The position numbers and the translations under genes were made by a program. Of a stretch of 64,000 nucleotides of DNA, positions 23,001 to 32,431 are shown one piece after another. Each line of letters opens with the position of its first letter. Position 1 is the stretch's first letter. The notes under the pieces were generated by a model. It had not been told where the DNA came from. It made no database searches and worked only from the letters and a program-made list of their open reading frames with translations. Where the stretch lies: NCBI GenBank assembly GCA_963082975.1, contig OY720344.1:17409580-17473579 (forward strand), written 5' to 3'. Source of the DNA: Labia minor. Taxonomy: Eukaryota; Arthropoda; Insecta; Dermaptera; Spongiphoridae.

Positions 23001-25826
23001 TGAAGGGTACAATTTCACAAAGACCCTTCAATTATTATTATATTTATTATTTTAGGGTAATTCAGCAATACATTACGCGGTATCTTTGGGTCATTGGGAT
23101 TGTGTCAATGCGTTAATCTCCTCGAATATCTGTGACCTTGACATAATGAATCGGGCCGGGTACAGTCCAGCGATGTTGGCGTCGCTAAGTCCAACCCCTT
23201 TGACCCCCGATGGACGAGATACCCTCCGACGGATGTTCAATCGAGTCCATGATATCAATAAATCAAACATCAAGGTATATATATATTTATAAGCACACAC
23301 ATACAATCACAATTATTATTTTTATTTCATTCTCACAGTGAAAATTTCTTGATTTTGTTGAATATCTTATTGTTAGTAAAATAGGAGTATTTTTAAGAAA
23401 TCATCGTCTTTATATATTAATATCATTAAATGTGAACTAAATTGAAAGTGTAGAAAAATTTAAATAATTAGTTTCTGTAAGGAAATAATAATATGAGGTC
23501 ACCGGAGAATGGCAGAGCTGCATAATGAGGAATTGCATGATCTCTATGCATCTCCAGACATAGTTAGGATTATAAAATTGAGAAGGTTCTGATGGGCAGG
23601 GCACGTGGCTAGAATGAGAGAGGAAAGACTGGCGGAAAAATATATTGGTGGGGAGACCGATTGGGAAATGTCCGCTTGGAAGACCAAAGACGGAGTGGGT
23701 GGACAATGTAGGAAAGAACATGAGAGATAGGACAAAGTAGGAGTTGGATGGTTATAACTCAGGATAAGGACACTTGGAGGAATGGCTGCTGCGGCCAAGA
23801 ACTTTCGAGTTCCGTAGAGTTACAGTGATAGATAGATAGATAGAAAAGTAAATTAAATTATACTTACTTAAGGTATTATAAATTATAAAATAATAAATAA
23901 TTAATGAAAAAAATTAAAATTTTTAATACAAAATAAAATCAATCATTTATTACTATAAAACATTACTTAAAATATGCATCCAGTAAAGTTTTTCATTTTA
24001 TTTTTAAAATTTGGCCCATCTTTTTTATAATTACGCTTAGTTAATTTTAATTGTTTTTGTTTTTTATAGACAGGTCGACAGACAGCATTAATGGTGGCTG
24101 TTTTACGTAGAAGACTTGATATTATAGAACTTTTAGTTGCCCAAGGAGCGGATATTAACGTCAAAGATGAATCGGGAGAAACTGCCATCACTCTTGCCCA
24201 GGCACAGAATAATGATGAAATTGTATCTCTGCTGGAAGACAATTTCGATGAAGTATGTTTTATATCAGAGATTCCCAACCTTTTACGGTTTGCGGCTTCC
24301 TAAATAATAGGATTTTTTGCGCGGCTAAATTTTCGACTTTCTTGAAAAATTGGAAAACTTTCCTTTTTACCCACCGACGATAGTAAGGGACAGCTTGAAT
24401 GGATTTTGATGAAATTTGGTGTATTTACTTAATGCATCAGTATGATGAATTGATCAACTTTTGGTGTATATCCGGAAACAAGAAGTGGTAGTATTACCGA
24501 TCGACGATAGGAAGGGAGTGTTATTTTCACACCAAATTTCACATGAGGAGATTTTTTACACATCTCCATGAATCATGCACTTTGTATTGGTTTTATCCTC
24601 AGGAAAAATCATCTTCATTAGTTTTTTATTAATTTAGAATTATATGACGTCACCCAGCCCTTCATGACGTCACAATATTTATGTTATATCCATATCTGTT
24701 TTTTATTGTATTAATAGATATATTAAAATTATTTGAAATTGTTTCTGTAGCTGGAAATTAATTTATTTCAAAACGTCGGTCAGTTCTTCGCCTAGCCACA
24801 GGTCAACTATTACCCATTCTACAGCGAAAAATTTATTTATTTGTACTTACTATTTTCCTTGTGATAATATAAAATATCTAATTTCAATTGTTTCGGTAAT
24901 ATCCATATTGACGGGAGCCGCGGCGCACACTTTGCGAATCACTGTTCTATATATACACGTGTATAATTGTATTCTTTCTTAAAATATAGGGTCATCGAAA
25001 AAGGTGGACGGGATTTTGTGGTACAACTATTCGATAAATTAACACGTCATCAACACAAAATTAACAAGAGATTGAGTAGCATTATAAATATTTTGAGGTC
25101 AGTGGGCAAGTCAACGTTTGATGTGGACTTAAGGAGGATCATATTATCGGCCCTTTCATGTTTGCAGAAAACACGGTTACAGACACAATTTATTTGAATA
25201 TGTTGGAAATGTATGTGTTCCCTCAAGTTCAAGGGATTAAAAGGGAAAAGGCCATTCATGTCACTTTCCAGCAGGATGGAGCTCCATAACACTAGATTAA
25301 TTGTCCAAGATGTTCTCGACAACAGATCTCCTGACCGTTGGATTGGGAGGAATAGTCCTATTTTGTGGCCGCCCGGGGGAGCACACATCAAAACTTTTTA
25401 AGAATACATTAAAAAGTTTAAGATTTTCTGTGTCTTTTAATGTATAAATAAATATTCTACCATTTGTATTACGGTTTTTATTATTCTTCAAAATCCCGTC
25501 CACCTTTTTTGATGACCCTGTAAAATAATCTATGTATATTAAATAAGTTTATATATATAATTTAGTGATGAGAATATCTATACCTACCTCATTCTTAGAT
25601 AGGTTTGTTTTCAAATGGCCAGTTTATTAAGATTATTTTCATGTTTCAGTTTGATGATGATGATGATGGAGAGAATGTAAATGATGATGAATATGAAGTG
25701 GATAAGAATAATATGTGCGTTCGTTTAGGTAACATCACAATCAGTCATAAAGTGTCGAATATTCGAAAATTTAATGAAAATGAAAGAATATCACTTCCTA
25801 ACGACACAACACCGCTCTTTTTTTAA
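6651..25826 (+). CDS. Kank: Kank-like KN-motif/ankyrin-repeat protein, 9 exons, about 573 aa
   Basis: Exons: 6651-6827, 11973-12173, 13825-14172, 18649-18824, 20310-20439, 22099-22209, 23056-23274, 24070-24252, 25650-25826; all phases join without a stop. KANK proteins are cytoplasmic scaffolds that link integrin adhesions, cortical microtubules and actin control. Residues about 127-242 contain a KANK-like middle block (MNTQQINCRDVALGDKHVH). Residues about 302-381 match the helical cap before the ankyrins (KERFETGL, AVRQEWFQ, THIVNLKDKT). Ankyrin repeats fill about 382-515 (GNSAIHYAVSLGHWDCV, NRAGYSPAMLA, GRQTALMVAV, GADINVKD), followed by an acidic tail. I see four ankyrin-like units, against five usual in vertebrate KANKs, and no N-terminal KN motif. 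An in-frame stop at 6636 with no AG between makes 6651 the first codon of this form, but exon 1 is the least certain. The exon at 20310 is read in the frame that continues the splice phase, not in its longest open frame. Family call is strong; the 5' end is moderate. Confidence 0.85.
6932..7578 (-). repeat. Repeat family A, copy 3
   Basis: Starts AAGTTGACCTGTGGCCAGG and ends CTTACTATCGTCGGTCGGTAA. The (GGAC)n block is at 7430-7455. An open frame of 133 codons over it is also partly open in copy 4 but depends on the microsatellite length. Within intron 1 of the Kank-like gene. Confidence 0.8.
9450..9552 (-). mobile_element. Mariner-type terminal fragment
   Basis: Matches the 5' end of the mariner at 57411-57840: ATGTCGATTATCGAATGTAC, then the terminal CTTTTCTTTTGAACAGATCT. 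About 100 bases remain. Confidence 0.65.
9613..10276 (+). repeat. Repeat family A, copy 4
   Basis: Nearly identical to copy 1 over about 660 bases, starting TTTTTACCGACCGACGATAG (from 9608) and ending CCTGGCCACAGGTCAACTTA. It lacks the leftmost CTGTGGCCAGG block of copy 1. The 100-codon open frame over it is repeat-derived. Confidence 0.8.
13430..13539 (+). mobile_element. hAT-type terminal fragment
   Basis: Ends AAGTTTGAGAACCACTG, the typical hAT end when read in reverse, followed by GTGTTCAG. I did not find the matching left end, so only a remnant is claimed. Confidence 0.45.
14501..15153 (+). mobile_element. Mariner element, internally deleted
   Basis: Terminal repeats AGGTCTGTCAAAAGAAAAGG on the left and, in reverse, AGGTTTGTTCAAAAGAAAAGG on the right. 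The inner part keeps only the 3' end of a transposase gene. Lies in intron 3 of the Kank-like gene. Confidence 0.85.
14848..15100 (+). pseudogene. Mariner transposase C-terminal remnant with frameshift
   Basis: The first frame reads QPPYLPDLAPCDFCLFPK, the conserved mariner catalytic-end region. The reading then continues in another frame (MKGKRFAIIGEIKSESKNEL, KKRWHRCIIS, NYFEGDKMDIDE) to a stop at 15100. One frameshift lies near 14910. The N-terminal DNA-binding part and the first catalytic Asp are gone, so it cannot be active. Confidence 0.85.
15525..15985 (-). repeat. Repeat family B, copy 3 (truncated)
   Basis: Starts at the CGACTATCTCGC end and stops exactly at the ACACACAC microsatellite, missing the hairpin module. 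Lies in intron 3 of the Kank-like gene. Confidence 0.75.
16802..17561 (+). mobile_element. hAT-type non-autonomous element, 760 bp
   Basis: Terminal inverted repeats CAGTGGCGTACCTAG and CTAGGTACGCCACTG are perfect over 15 bases. Flanked by perfect 8-bp duplications ATTAAAGT at 16794-16801 and 17562-17569. The subterminal parts are GC-rich (GCCGCCCGGGGCG) while the core is AT-rich. No transposase. In intron 3 of the Kank-like gene; strand arbitrary. Confidence 0.92.
18197..18228 (-). repeat. Repeat family A, terminal fragment
   Basis: AATACCTCCCTTACTATCGT followed by CGGTCGGTAAAAA is the reverse of the family A left end. Nothing else of the element remains. Confidence 0.65.
18895..19183 (+). 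repeat. Repeat family D, copy 1 (uninterrupted)
   Basis: Starts CTGCTAGACCATCTTCGGTG, then GATTAGATATTGATA, CAAATAGAGGTATATAAGAA, GCCAATTTTGAGTCTATA and TTTTACATTCTGAACAATGT. The same order occurs at 55003-55640. Its intact CAAATAGAGGTATAT corresponds to the empty insertion site of a hAT-type element in copy 2. Not a gene, though part of it is open. Confidence 0.7.
19590..19725 (-). repeat. Repeat family A, 3' part
   Basis: Matches the reverse of the family A right half (TTTTTAATTTTATTTTATTT, GTGACGTCATATAATTTTAA). It abuts a family C copy. Confidence 0.55.
19728..20205 (-). repeat. Repeat family C copy with (CATA)n
   Basis: In reverse it starts TTTACTTTCCCGCATACTTC, with a hairpin around GAAGTAT, then TTATGTCTGTGTGTG joined to a (TATG)n array at 19994-20067, then AAATTTGGTAC. 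The layout equals families A and B although the sequence differs. In intron 4 of the Kank-like gene. Confidence 0.7.
21013..21370. mobile_element. Two mariner-type 3' ends fused head to head
   Basis: On the minus strand the left part decodes in pieces to YSPDLVPSDF (near 21240) and GCIRxLxERG-like sequence, a transposase C terminus. On the plus strand the right part decodes to LQESWDKCITVGGDYFEK and a stop at 21366, the same C-terminal end of a second copy. The outer sequences are inverted repeats (GGCTATTTTT-AAATAATCACC in both). Both are broken. Confidence 0.65.
21440..21760 (-). mobile_element. LINE 3' fragment
   Basis: The minus frame reads VGFGQMKRIGDERIPRRKGR, the region after reverse transcriptase seen in many non-LTR elements. 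A 27-bp unit (CCATACCCTCCTATCCTAGA...) is tandemly doubled at 21480-21535. Strongly truncated. Confidence 0.55.
22210..23055 (+). other. GC-AG intron 6 of the Kank-like gene
   Basis: The exon ending at 22209 (..GATAAAACT) is followed by GCAAGTACT rather than GT. Splicing to TTTTAG at 23055 restores the frame as DKT-GNSAIHYA, the conserved KANK junction into the first ankyrin repeat. The nearest GT (22214) would give an immediate TAA after joining. GC-AG introns are a known minor class, and GCAAGT is their usual donor consensus. Confidence 0.85.
23490..23845 (+). mobile_element. LINE 3' end with (GATA)n tail, copy 1
   Basis: Contains GAGGTCACCGGAGAATGGC, GAATTGCATGATCTCTATGC and GGGCACGTGGCTAGAATG, ends TTCCGTAGAGTTACAGTGAT and then (GATA)n at 23828-23843. 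It matches the element at 62560-63240. Frames are broken. In intron 7 of the Kank-like gene. Confidence 0.75.
24266..24944 (+). mobile_element. hAT-type element carrying a nested family A copy
   Basis: Left end CAGAGATTCCCAACC and right end GCGAATCACTG are imperfect inverted repeats. The flanks TTTTATAT (24258-24265) and TTCTATAT (24945-24952) match at 7 of 8 positions. The interior from 24370 to 24808 is a family A repeat. The element begins 14 bases after the end of a Kank exon. Confidence 0.7.
24370..24808 (+). repeat. Repeat family A, copy nested in a hAT-type element
   Basis: Begins CCCACCGACGATAGTAAGGG and ends CCTAGCCACAGGTCAACTAT. The first module and the microsatellite are deleted, leaving GATGAAATTTGGTGTATTTA onward. 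Confidence 0.75.
24987..25521 (+). mobile_element. Tc1/mariner-type element, deleted, with transposase remnant
   Basis: Terminal inverted repeats GGGTCATCGAAAAAGGTGG and, in reverse, GGGTCATCAAAAAAGGTGG extend over about 30 bases and are flanked by TA. A remnant of the catalytic domain at 25250-25380 reads QQDGAP...HNTRLIVQDVLDN...DRWIGRNSPILWPP. The rest is deleted. In the last Kank intron. Confidence 0.85.
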
Positions 25827-25954
25827 ATTTCATGTATTATATAACTATATATATATATATATTTAATATGCATAAATTAATTAAAAAAACTGAGTAAATA
25901 TATCAATCCGTATATGTATCTTTTCTTTTACATTGTATTGTAGATAGAATTTAA

Positions 25955-25960
25955 AATAAA
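25955..25960 (+). promoter_or_regulatory. Polyadenylation signal AATAAA for the Kank-like gene
   Basis: AATAAA lies about 130 bases after the stop codon, just before a family B repeat begins at about 25970. The motif is common in such AT-rich DNA, so this rests on position only. Confidence 0.4.
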
Positions 25961-25969
25961 CCGTCTCTT

Positions 25970-26525
25970 TTTACTATCTCGCCAGAGATAGTATTGCGAT
26001 CACGAAAATTTTCGATGTTAGGATTTTGATGTTTTTATACGTTTTGAAGTACCCTGAGTCATTTTCCCTAAGGTTGAGACAAATGTCTGTGTGTGTATGT
26101 GTGTATGTAGACAAGATTTCACAAAATGAAATTTGGTAAATTAGCATTATTCAAAATTCGTTTTCTATCAACTTTTGAGAAATGTAGCTCATCAGGAAGA
26201 GTCATTACCTACAACGTTTTGAATTTTTTTCCTCTAAAACGACTGTAAAAATCATGATTAAAAATTGTATAAAACTGCTATATATAGAATTTTAGCTTGA
26301 TTGAATTGCTGAAAGTACCGGAATTAGTTTTTTAAATTTTTTAACAAGTTGACTGCCAATCATGCCAGTGACATGGTGTCATCAACAAAGAGTCAAACAC
26401 GCGCTGGTTTAATAAATATAATTGATTAATTTTAATTTATTAATTAAATTTAATTTAAATATATAATATAGGTTCATTAATCCAATACAAATTTGCGAGA
26501 TAGTCGAGTGGAGACACACTCCAGA
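25970..26525 (+). repeat. Repeat family B, copy 4
   Basis: Begins TTTTTACTATCTCGCCAGAG and ends GCGAGATAGTCGAGTGGAGA like copy 2, with a shorter TG microsatellite and small internal deletions. Immediately downstream of the Kank-like 3' UTR. Confidence 0.78.
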
Positions 26526-26756
26526 TTTTTATATAATATGATGAATTAAAAACATTTAGATATAGATATAGACCAAGGTTTCCCAAACTTTTTTCTAAGT
26601 CAACTCTTCTTTTAAATTTTCTTCTCATTTAATAGACCTCATTTTTGATGCAACTTCAGTATATTGATAAATATTGACAGAACTATGAGTATATAACAGA
26701 GTATATTTTTAACAATTACAAAACAAAGCAAATATTTTTATTACATTATTACGTAA

Positions 26757-26830
26757 AAGTAGAGATTGTGGTGCCGCACACCACAAGTAGATGGCGCCGC
26801 GCCAACGTGCGCCAGCCCAGGACGGCAACA
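26757..26830. other. GC-rich stretch of unknown origin
   Basis: GTGGTGCCGCACACCACAAG followed by GGCGCCGCGCCAACGTGC stands out in AT-rich DNA. It contains short palindromes and probably comes from an old repeat, but no ends were found. Confidence 0.3.
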
Positions 26831-27092
26831 ACATGATGGGGACATGGTATATATTGTAAATGGTGTGAACAATAAAAATTACTTATGACCGACAAACAGA
26901 GCATTAATTTTAATGTCAAGTTTGGTTTAAGAAAAGCCTGATTTCAATTGTGGCAAGCGAAGCAGTAGCTTTTTAAAAATACACCATTGAATGAATGGGA
27001 GGGGGGGGTAGCCATGAAACACATCGTTGCCTAAACAGGTTGGCGAGTGGATGGAGTATATGGGAAGGATTTTAATATTGAATAGAAAGGAT

Positions 27093-27898
27093 TTTTACCG
27101 ACCGACGATAGTAAGGGTGGTATTGTTTTCACACCAAATTTCACATGTGGGGATTTTCACATATCTCCACGAATCATGCATTTTCTTAACAGAAATAAGT
27201 TGACCTGTGGCCAGGTCCGAACCGACCGAAGGTTTGAAATAAATTAATTTCCAGCTACAGAAACAATTTCAAATAATTTTCAAATATCTATTAATGTAAT
27301 AAAAAACAGATAGGCATACATAAATAATAAATATAAACATTTTTAATTTTATTTTATTTATAATATATATGCAAGACCAGGCTGTGACGTCATGAATGGC
27401 TGGATGACGTCATACAATTTTAAATCAAGAAAAAACTAATAAATATGATTTTTCTCGAGGATAAAACCAATACAAAGTGCATGAATCTCCTTTGGTGTGA
27501 AAATAACCCTTTCCTTCCTATCGTCGATCGCTAATACTACCACTTTCGGTTTCCGGAATTGCACCAAAAGTTGATCAATTCATCCCACTGATGCATTAAG
27601 TAAATATACCAAATTTCATCAAAATCGGTTGAGCCGTTCAGGCTGTACACATCTATACGGACGGACGGACGGTTTTATCCTCGGGAAAATCATCTTCATT
27701 AGTTTTTTCTTAAATTAAAATTATATGACGTTACAGCCAGCGCTTTCTAATATATTATAAATAAAATAAAATTAAAAATATTTATGTTATATCCATATCT
27801 GTTTTTATTGTATTAATAGATATATTAAAATTATTTGAAATTGTTTCTTTAGCTTGAAATTAATTCATTTCTGCGCCTGGCCACAGGTTAACTTATTT
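27093..27898. repeat. Rearranged family A composite
   Basis: Three pieces in order: a plus-strand left end (27093-27200), a minus-strand copy from AAGTTGACCTGTGGCCAGG to the (GGAC)n block (27200-27672), and a plus-strand right half from GGTTTTATCCTCGGG to CTGGCCACAGGTTAACTTA (27673-27895). It looks like one copy inserted into, or recombined with, another at the microsatellite. Confidence 0.75.
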
Positions 27899-28810
27899 AG
27901 GGTTTGGGACGCGACTTCCTCAAATGAAGACGAGGAAAAGTCGTGGCTTGCGTGAGTAGGGTTGTATCCCTGAAGTAGACGGGATCATAGAGATTGTCCA
28001 CCCGCTACTCTTATAAAACTTATATAGCCAGTTATAAATATGGAGATGATTTCAAATTATTATAAATTTATTATTTCTATTATAATATACATTTTTACAG
28101 TTTCAACATGTAACATAATCAATTTATAATATTTATATTTTAAGTGAATTTTCCATTAATGTTCTTTTTCAAGTATTTTCCAAATTTTTATTATTTTTCT
28201 CTTCCTCTTCTTTTTTGATACACACATAAGACATCTTATTGTTTTTTTTTTTGAAAATTTTTCCTCTATTCTATTAAAATAAATTAATACTAATTTTTAT
28301 TTAATTTGTTTTTATTAAAATGAATGTTAAATATGATTTTATTCAGTGAGCAAACTATATATTTCACAATGTTCAGTATCGATAAATTTCCTTTAAATAA
28401 TATTGAAAATTTAATGTGTGAATAGATGGGAGGGTGGAAAATGTTGTATCTGCTCCGGGCAGCAGAATCTATACTTCCCGTCTCCTCATTCCTCACTTCA
28501 TTATTTATATTCATCTACCACTTTCTTAGTCTTTTGATAGATGTCTTATGATATATCAGTAATATTCTTTCCAGAATTCAATCAAATAATCAACTACAGA
28601 AGTTCCTTTACACAAATCTATTTTCTTGAATTATTTTTACAATTTTCTATGGCATACCTAGTTCGTAGTTCCTTTTCTTCCGAATTGACATAAATGCTCA
28701 CTTATATGTATATATATATATTTAAAATAATAACATTTTGATTACGTATTCCTGTAGAATAGTTTTTTGTTCCTCTCTACTTATTGTTAGATATAAAATT
28801 ACAAATATCA

Positions 28811-28812
<2 letters not shown>

Positions 28813-28847
<35 letters not shown>

Positions 28848-29136
28848 CGGGTTGTCGTTGTCCGATACCCAGTGGCCACTGCGTTCTATCTTCCCACTGT
28901 CGAATGTCCAGGTTTCTTACGTTCATCGCTTTCTGTATCCCATCATTCCATGCAATTCTGGGTCTGCCTCTCTTTTTCTTGTAGTTCGGGATCCAGTTCC
29001 AGTTTGGGGAGCCTATGGTCCTGCATTCTCTGGACATGTCCATACCAAATCAGTTTTTTCTGTCCGATTACATTCTATCTTCATTAACAGTCTAATATCA
29101 TCATTTCTTACCCTGTCTATTCTTGATATTCATTAA
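28813..29136 (-). mobile_element. LINE C-terminal fragment with (TA)n tail
   Basis: The minus-strand frame reads WNWIPNYKKKRGRPRIAWND, then AMNVRNLDIRQWEDRTQWPL and GIGQRQPD before a stop, the end of a LINE polyprotein. Upstream in another frame is KKLIWYGHVQRMQDHRLPK. It is followed by an (AT)n run at 28813-28843. 5' truncated and frameshifted. Confidence 0.75.
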
Positions 29137-29139
29137 ATA

Positions 29140-32100
29140 TCAAACAAAAACATGAAAATTATAGTTATAAGTACATAACATTTCAATTCTCTTAGTATTT
29201 AATATTAAATATATATTTATACTCGTTAAATATATAAAATTAAATAATAATCAGTTTTTTAACTAATTAAATAAATAAAAAACTTTAATAAATGATGTAT
29301 AAGGGAAAAAGACAAATTTAATATAATATACAATCAATATTATAAAAATAACGGTGTAAATGAAAAAGTTATGTTTAAAAAAAATGTTGTTCGTATTGTA
29401 TCTATTATAGCTTTCAATTACTTAGTAAGAAAATATTTAAAAAAAATTTCTACAGCCAATTAGTTCATTCCCGTTTCATTTCATTATTTTTTATTTTATT
29501 ATGAATTCTTCCCTGATCTTAAAGAACAACTTACAATAATTACAAAAAGATTGAAATAAATGGGATAGGACATTTTAGGATTGAGTTTAAAAATATATAT
29601 AAGGAAGAAAAAATTGTTCATTTATTTATTGAAAACTACAAATATTTCACTTTTGTTTTTTTTTTATTATTAAGGCAAATCTTTAATGAAGAATAGTCTT
29701 TGGATATCACTGCCTAGAAATGCTTTTAGTAAAAAAAGAAAAAAAATCATTTCTAGTTTTATAATAATAAATTGTTAAAACTTATTATTTATAAAATGTA
29801 TAATAATATTAATAATTAAAATGTTGATTGATATTTATAAAACAGAAAAACAAATATTCCAAAATAGATATATAGATTAAGATTGATAAATTAATCAACT
29901 CATAAAATTAACTTACGAAGGTATAATATAATAATAATAATTATAATAACATATTAATATATTTGAAAGTACCTTTTTCAAAATGAATTATATATATTAT
30001 ATAAAATAAAATTTAAGGGATAGCGAAAACGAAAATAGTCAATCTATATTACCATAAAATCTAAATTATAATAATAATAATAATCATTTAACAAATAGTA
30101 CACCTATTATTAAATACTATATACAAATTATTTACAAACTTTTATAAAAAAAAATTTGAAATAAAACAAGGAAACTACAATATAAAAGTTTCAGAAAAAT
30201 TTTGCATAGATCATGTTTCCGTTAGTAATAAAATAATTGTTCATTAAATTATAAATTAATTTCAAATAATATCCTAAATAAATTGAGAGCATATTCCATT
30301 TGATTTATATAAATAGATAAATTAGATAACTGTTTTGTTTTTTAATGAACCACTTTTCTTGGTAGTGTGGATTTCTATTCATTAATAATCGTTAATATGT
30401 AATTTCGAAAAAATGTATTTATATTATGAATAATTTTATTTAATTAGTGACCCGATATATTTATAATAAATTAATAAATCTATACCATACAGAAATGATA
30501 ACTATTTTAAGTGTTCTTTATCAACAGAATAATGCTCCCTTGAATTTATTTTAATCCTTATTATATAATTCTCTATTAAATAGAAATTAGTCTTTAGAAT
30601 AATAAATAATTAAATTATTTCTTTTTCCCTTTCTTTGATATAAAATTGATATAAAGAATCCTTTTAAAAGAAACATTTATATTGTAGTTAAAGGACAAAA
30701 TAAAAAATGAATATAAAGTAGAATATATATAGTTTAAGTCTTCTACGTTCTAATAGAACTGTTTCCGTTTTCTGTCCCTTTTAAGGAACTCAAAAAATAG
30801 AATAAAAATTAGTAGTAGTAGTAGTAGAAGTATTAAAAAAAATGACTTGGAATAAGAAAAACACAACTATCGAACATAAATATATGAATATATGATAATA
30901 AATGTAATGATATGAGAAAAAATAAAAATAAGAAACATTTTAAAAAAATTATAATTATTAAAAAAACAAAAAATTTGAATAAATTCATTCAAATTTTTTA
31001 CAATTTGGATTAATTTTTTAATTACATGATTCAGTTATAAATTATAAGGCCCTTATATTTCCCTATTTTTTATAAAATTAAAAAAAATCGTGTTTTAAAT
31101 ATATATATAAATATATATTTATATAAAGATAGATAATTGTGAAGTTTAAGAAATAAATAATATAAATTAATGTAGGTATGTGTGTGGATATTATTAAGAT
31201 TTGAATGTATGTAATAAAAAAAAATGTAATATATTTGTTTTAAAAATAATAAAAAAAAAAATTTATTTTTCGTTTTTTCTTTTTTTAAAAAAAATATGTA
31301 CCTTATATTTTTCTCAATTTTAAATATTTCTTTTTTCTTTTTTCTCTTAATTATGTCTAATCATATTTAAGTTTCAATAAAAATATTGCTTCAAGAAATT
31401 TAGTTAAGATAAATCAACTTCTTTTATTTAGTTATTTTCTTTCATTAAAGAGATTCTCTAAAACATATTAAATAATTATTAATATTTATCAAAATTATTT
31501 CTCTTTTAAATTTTTATTATTATATTAAATAATTATTGCCTTAAATGGTTAACAATGTGCTAAATTTAAGTAAGGGAATTTTTTTTCATTTAATATTATA
31601 AAATATATTTATAGGTATATACATAAAGAATTATTTGTAATAATAAAATATTAAAAATAATGATAATATGATTGTACAAGTGTGAAGATATTATATCTGT
31701 ATGCATTAAGTGATATATGTTATTTTAAAAAATATTGATGATGGAAATAAAATGATATATATTTATATTTTTATATTTTTCTCTCTTTAAAATTCAGGCA
31801 CTATTATATATATATATATATATGTATATGTATATGTATATAAATATGCATATATATACATATATATATATATGCACATGTCTATGTAAATAACTTTGTA
31901 AAAGATAAATTTTTCCATTTCTCTCTAAAAATTAACACGAATGAAAAAACAATATATTTTATCCATTATTTTTACAAATTTATATTTTAAATATATTTCG
32001 ACATGAAAATTTATATTTTTTTTTCTATTTTTCTAATATCCTTAATTAAATAAATTCTTTACACTTTGTGCTTCTGTAAAAAATTTAATAATATAAAAAT

Positions 32101-32431
32101 ATTTCATTATTATATTTTTAATTAATAATTAACATTTTATAAATTCTTTTATTCTGATTAAATAGTTTTTAAGTTTTTGTTTAAAATTTGTCTTTAAAAG
32201 TCATCACTATTTCTTTTTAGAGAAGCTTTTTTTTAAATTTATGATTTATTCATTTAATGTTGAATTCTAATTATTAATAAGATTTTTGAATCCGAGTATA
32301 TATATATATATATATATATACCCTTTTCAAATTAAACTTTTTTTAATTAATAAATAATATTATATAATATATAATATATTATATTATATATATATATAAA
32401 ATGTTTAGTATAAAATAAATACATTTTTGGC
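29140..32431. other. Gene-free AT-rich stretch
   Basis: About 3.3 kb of AT-rich sequence with AT microsatellites (31803-31877, 32298-32321) and A/T homopolymers. No coding frame, splice pattern or transposon end was recognised. The part next to 32432 must hold the 3' UTR of the cysteine-rich gene. Confidence 0.6.

Noticed and set aside
27900..28020. Possible tRNA-derived SINE near GTGGCTTGCGTGAGTAGGG
   Set aside because: No convincing A and B boxes or cloverleaf; left unassigned.
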